From positions 1 through 16,509 of the forward strand of contig JAFTSQ010000007.1 of assembly GCA_017467205.1 (NCBI GenBank): a stretch of DNA of 16,509 nt, written 5' to 3'. The first letter of the stretch is position 1; the number at the start of each line of letters is the position of its first letter. The stretch is from Clostridia bacterium. GTDB lineage: Bacteria; Bacillota_A; Clostridia; Oscillospirales; CAG-272. Below, piece after piece: positions 13,780 to 16,509 of the stretch. The position numbers were made by a program, and so were the translations under genes. The notes beneath the pieces were generated by a model. That model had not been told where the DNA came from, did not search any database, and worked only from the letters and a program-made list of their open reading frames with translations.

Positions 13780-14775
13780 ATGGCAAATGAAAAATACAGC
13801 TTCCACAAGGAGCTTGGCTCGCTCATCGGCACAGAGGCGTTCTACGAGGCGTCAGCCGAGGAGCTGCGCGTTCTTTTCGCGCTCCGAGAGCTTGCCTGCG
13901 AGTGCGATATAGAGGCGCTCGCTAAAGTGGCGAGAACCTCTCTTTCAAGAGCGAGGTCGGCGGTCGTGCTCTGGGAGGGGGAGGGCGTGTTAAAAAAACG
14001 CGACTCTGACACCCCGTTTATCGTTACGGTTGAAGACGAGTTCCCCACCCGCGCAAAGCTCGGCGAGATATACGATGAGGACAGGGGCGAGATAGCAAAA
14101 GCGATTCGCGACAAAGGGCTCTCCGACCTTTTATCCGAGCTCGCAAGGCTTATCGGCAAGCCTCACCTCTCCGACCGCGAGGTCGCAAGAGTCACCGCTC
14201 TTACAACTCAATACGCGCTCTCCGACGAGTTTCTTTTCATCCTCGCAAATTACCTTGCGAGCGGCGGCAGACTGACCGCTACAAGACTCGTTAACGAGGC
14301 GATAAAGCTCGTTGAGCGCGGGATTGACACCCCGGAGCTGCTTGAGGACTACCTCAAAAGAGTTGAGAGCGAGGAGGCGTACACACGCGAATTCCGCCGC
14401 CTCTTTGGTATTTATACCAGAACGCTCACGCCTACCGAAAAGAGATATTTCAAGCGCTGGTACGAGGATTTTGGCTTCTCGCTTGAGATAATAGGCGAGG
14501 CATACGACATATCGGTCAGCAACACGACGAAGCTTTCGCTCTCGTATATGGACAAGATACTGACGCGCTGGTATGACGGCGGGTGCAAGACGCTCTCCGA
14601 ATGCCGCGCCCTTTCGGAAAAGGACAAGGCTGCTCTTGCCGACCAAAGAAAAAAGATAGCGACGAGCCCGCAAAAGAAGGCTGACATTCCCCCTAAATTC
14701 GCATCCTTCGACCCGACCGAAGCACTCAAGGCGGCACTTGAGCGCAGCTACGGCTCGGACAAAACCGACGAGTAA
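13780..14775 (+). CDS. DnaD-domain primosome protein
   Basis: DnaD/DnaB-type proteins help load the replicative helicase in Firmicutes. The protein is 331 residues. The N-terminal part (1-100) looks like a winged helix (AEELRVLFALRELACECD, then LSRARSAVVLWEGEGVL). The C-terminal DnaD domain (about 203-275) has the characteristic LTPTEKRYFKRWYEDFGFS and the YMDKILTRWYDGGCKTLSE end; a related but weaker segment may lie at 105-190. A Lys/Pro-rich linker follows, then a short C-terminal helix. No ribosome site precedes ATG 13780; a small hairpin with CCTCC in its loop (13751-13765) fills the gap after rex. The helicase-loader gene is 14 nt downstream, supporting the role. Confidence 0.88.
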   Translation: MANEKYSFHKELGSLIGTEAFYEASAEELRVLFALRELACECDIEALAKVARTSLSRARSAVVLWEGEGVLKKRDSDTPFIVTVEDEFPTRAKLGEIYDEDRGEIAKAIRDKGLSDLLSELARLIGKPHLSDREVARVTALTTQYALSDEFLFILANYLASGGRLTATRLVNEAIKLVERGIDTPELLEDYLKRVESEEAYTREFRRLFGIYTRTLTPTEKRYFKRWYEDFGFSLEIIGEAYDISVSNTTKLSLSYMDKILTRWYDGGCKTLSECRALSEKDKAALADQRKKIATSPQKKADIPPKFASFDPTEALKAALERSYGSDKTDE

Positions 14776-14789
14776 AGGAACTATACATT

Positions 14790-15746
14790 ATGCAAAAACA
14801 GGATAATTACCGCAAGGTCAAGGACGAAATAGAAAAAAGGCGCATCAACGCCTACGCCACGGCAGAGGCGAGAAACGCCGAGCTTCGCGAGGCGTCCGAG
14901 CTCATCAAGGCTATCGACGAGGAGCTTACGAAAACCGGGCTTATGCTCTTTAAGACCGCTTGCGCCGGCGGCGATATCGCCCCGATAAGAGAGCGCAACG
15001 CCGAGCTTTGCCGCCGTCGGCGCGAGGCGATAGTGGCGCTCGGATACCCCGAGGATTATACCGAGCTCAAGTTCACCTGCCCCGATTGCTCTGACACGGG
15101 GTATATCGGTACGGCAATGTGCCACTGTATGCGCGAGGCGCTGATAACCGAGAATATCAGAAGCTCGGGAATGGGACGGCTTATCGAAAAGCAGTCGTTT
15201 GAGAACTTCGACCTCTCCTGGTATAAGGACGACCCTGCCATACATCGAATGATGGAAAACAATTTCAAAATGGCAAAGAAATTTGCCGAGAGCTTCGGCA
15301 CTCGCCCCCAAAACCTTTTGATGATTGGAACTACCGGAACGGGCAAAACGCATATTTCCACCTCTATTGCCAAGGCGGTTATAGAGCGCGGCTACGAGGT
15401 GCTCTATGACAGCGCGCAGAATATCGTTTCGGCGTTCGAGACCGACCGGTTTAAGAGCGGCTACGGCAGCTACGAGCCTGTGGCTGACAAGTATCTTGAA
15501 TGCGACCTTCTCATTCTCGACGACCTCGGAACAGAGTTCGTAAATCAGTTCACCATCTCCTGTCTTTACAATCTTTTCAATACCCGTCAAAACAGAGGAC
15601 TTTCGACTATTATCTCGACTAACCTCTCGGCAGACGAGCTTACGAAAAAATACGAAGGGCGCATCTATTCAAGGATAGTCGGCTCGGACTACACTATACT
15701 CTCCTTTGCAGGCAGAGATCACAGGCTCTTCGCACCTAAACAATAA
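14790..15746 (+). CDS. dnaC: DnaC/DnaI-type helicase loader ATPase
   Basis: An AAA+ ATPase of 318 residues that loads the replicative DNA helicase. An N-terminal coiled helical region (1-85) precedes a zinc-binding cluster with Cys97, Cys100, Cys111 and Cys113 (CPDC...CHC). The AAA+ module has Walker A GTTGTGKT (180-187), Walker B LLILDD (240-245), sensor-1 STN (276-278) and an RIYSRI arginine motif (291-296). This matches the clostridial DnaC form, related to B. subtilis DnaI, rather than the IstB transposition helper: no transposase gene is near, and the DnaD-domain gene is directly upstream. AAAGGAA precedes ATG 14790. It is the last gene of the cluster. Confidence 0.92.
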   Translation: MQKQDNYRKVKDEIEKRRINAYATAEARNAELREASELIKAIDEELTKTGLMLFKTACAGGDIAPIRERNAELCRRRREAIVALGYPEDYTELKFTCPDCSDTGYIGTAMCHCMREALITENIRSSGMGRLIEKQSFENFDLSWYKDDPAIHRMMENNFKMAKKFAESFGTRPQNLLMIGTTGTGKTHISTSIAKAVIERGYEVLYDSAQNIVSAFETDRFKSGYGSYEPVADKYLECDLLILDDLGTEFVNQFTISCLYNLFNTRQNRGLSTIISTNLSADELTKKYEGRIYSRIVGSDYTILSFAGRDHRLFAPKQ

Positions 15747-15753
15747 TATTTTA

Positions 15754-15786
15754 GCGCACCTGCTTCCGTTGCAGGTGCGCTTTTTT
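15754..15786 (+). terminator. Terminator of the eleven-gene cluster
   Basis: A perfect 10-bp stem, GCGCACCTGC (15754-15763) and GCAGGTGCGC (15771-15780), with a 7-nt loop, followed by six T. It begins 8 nt after the dnaC stop codon. Confidence 0.93.
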
Positions 15787-15793
15787 ATATGAC

Positions 15794-15829
15794 AAAAAGC
15801 GCCACCGAGGCAGATTGCCCCGGTGGCGT
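15794..15829 (-). terminator. Terminator of the pyruvate:ferredoxin oxidoreductase gene
   Basis: Read leftward, CCGGTGGC-type arms at 15829-15816 and 15812-15799 pair with one internal mismatch and a 3-nt loop. Five T follow on the minus strand (15798-15794). It lies 18 nt after the stop codon of the gene ending at 15847. Confidence 0.9.
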
Positions 15830-15846
15830 GTTAATTTATTTAAGAA

Positions 15847-16509
<663 letters not shown>

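Noticed and set aside
14781..15590. Long minus-strand open frame opposite the helicase-loader gene
   Set aside because: It mirrors the codon pattern of dnaC and has no promoter or ribosome site of its own.
14790..15746. DnaC-type ATPase as an IstB transposition helper
   Set aside because: There is no transposase or inverted-repeat ends; the zinc cluster and the adjacent DnaD-domain gene point to replication.

Overview
The window looks like a chromosomal segment of an anaerobic, probably spore-forming Firmicute of class Clostridia. The signs are a CotF-type spore coat protein, the redox repressor Rex, a pyruvate:ferredoxin oxidoreductase, a DnaD/DnaC helicase-loading pair, and sigma-A promoters and Shine-Dalgarno sites of Gram-positive type. 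I cannot fix the family or genus. Most of the window is housekeeping. I see no prophage, IS element, CRISPR array, tRNA gene or defence island.

Layout. Positions 1-210 hold a near-consensus leftward promoter with a structured, boxA-like leader, probably that of an rRNA operon lying beyond the left edge. Next comes a rightward small acidic protein of unknown function (463-891), which shares a bidirectional terminator with a leftward MATE exporter (972-2333). Two translationally coupled DUF308 membrane proteins (2569-3944) follow, behind a promoter overlapped by a 31-bp palindrome. A leftward AbrB-type regulator with a zinc-ribbon-like tail (4112-4381) has a roughly 220-nt leader containing nested inverted repeats, the most unexplained structure in the window. 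A PF06541 membrane protein (4715-5449) then converges on a leftward CotF-like coat protein (5594-6046).

From 6263 to 15746 runs a compact rightward cluster of eleven genes: DUF1385 (YqhQ-like), prmC, ddl, murI, rbfA, nrnA, rimI, tsaD, rex, a DnaD-domain protein and a DnaC-type loader. Several genes overlap, no convincing internal promoter was seen, and a strong terminator follows the last gene. The cluster combines translation termination (PrmC), peptidoglycan precursors (Ddl, MurI), ribosome and tRNA maturation (RbfA, RimI, TsaD), turnover of short RNA and pAp (NrnA), NADH sensing (Rex) and replication initiation (DnaD, DnaC).

The right edge carries the C-terminal part of a leftward pyruvate:ferredoxin oxidoreductase gene. 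It has an in-frame TAG exactly where the family has the Tyr of the conserved TEVYSNTGG motif. TAG ends at least two other genes here, so this is more likely a nonsense mutation or sequence error than recoding. The observations most worth checking are the nested leader upstream of the AbrB gene, the DUF308 operator palindrome, the PFOR amber codon, and an Asn-to-Cys change beside the catalytic Cys of MurI.
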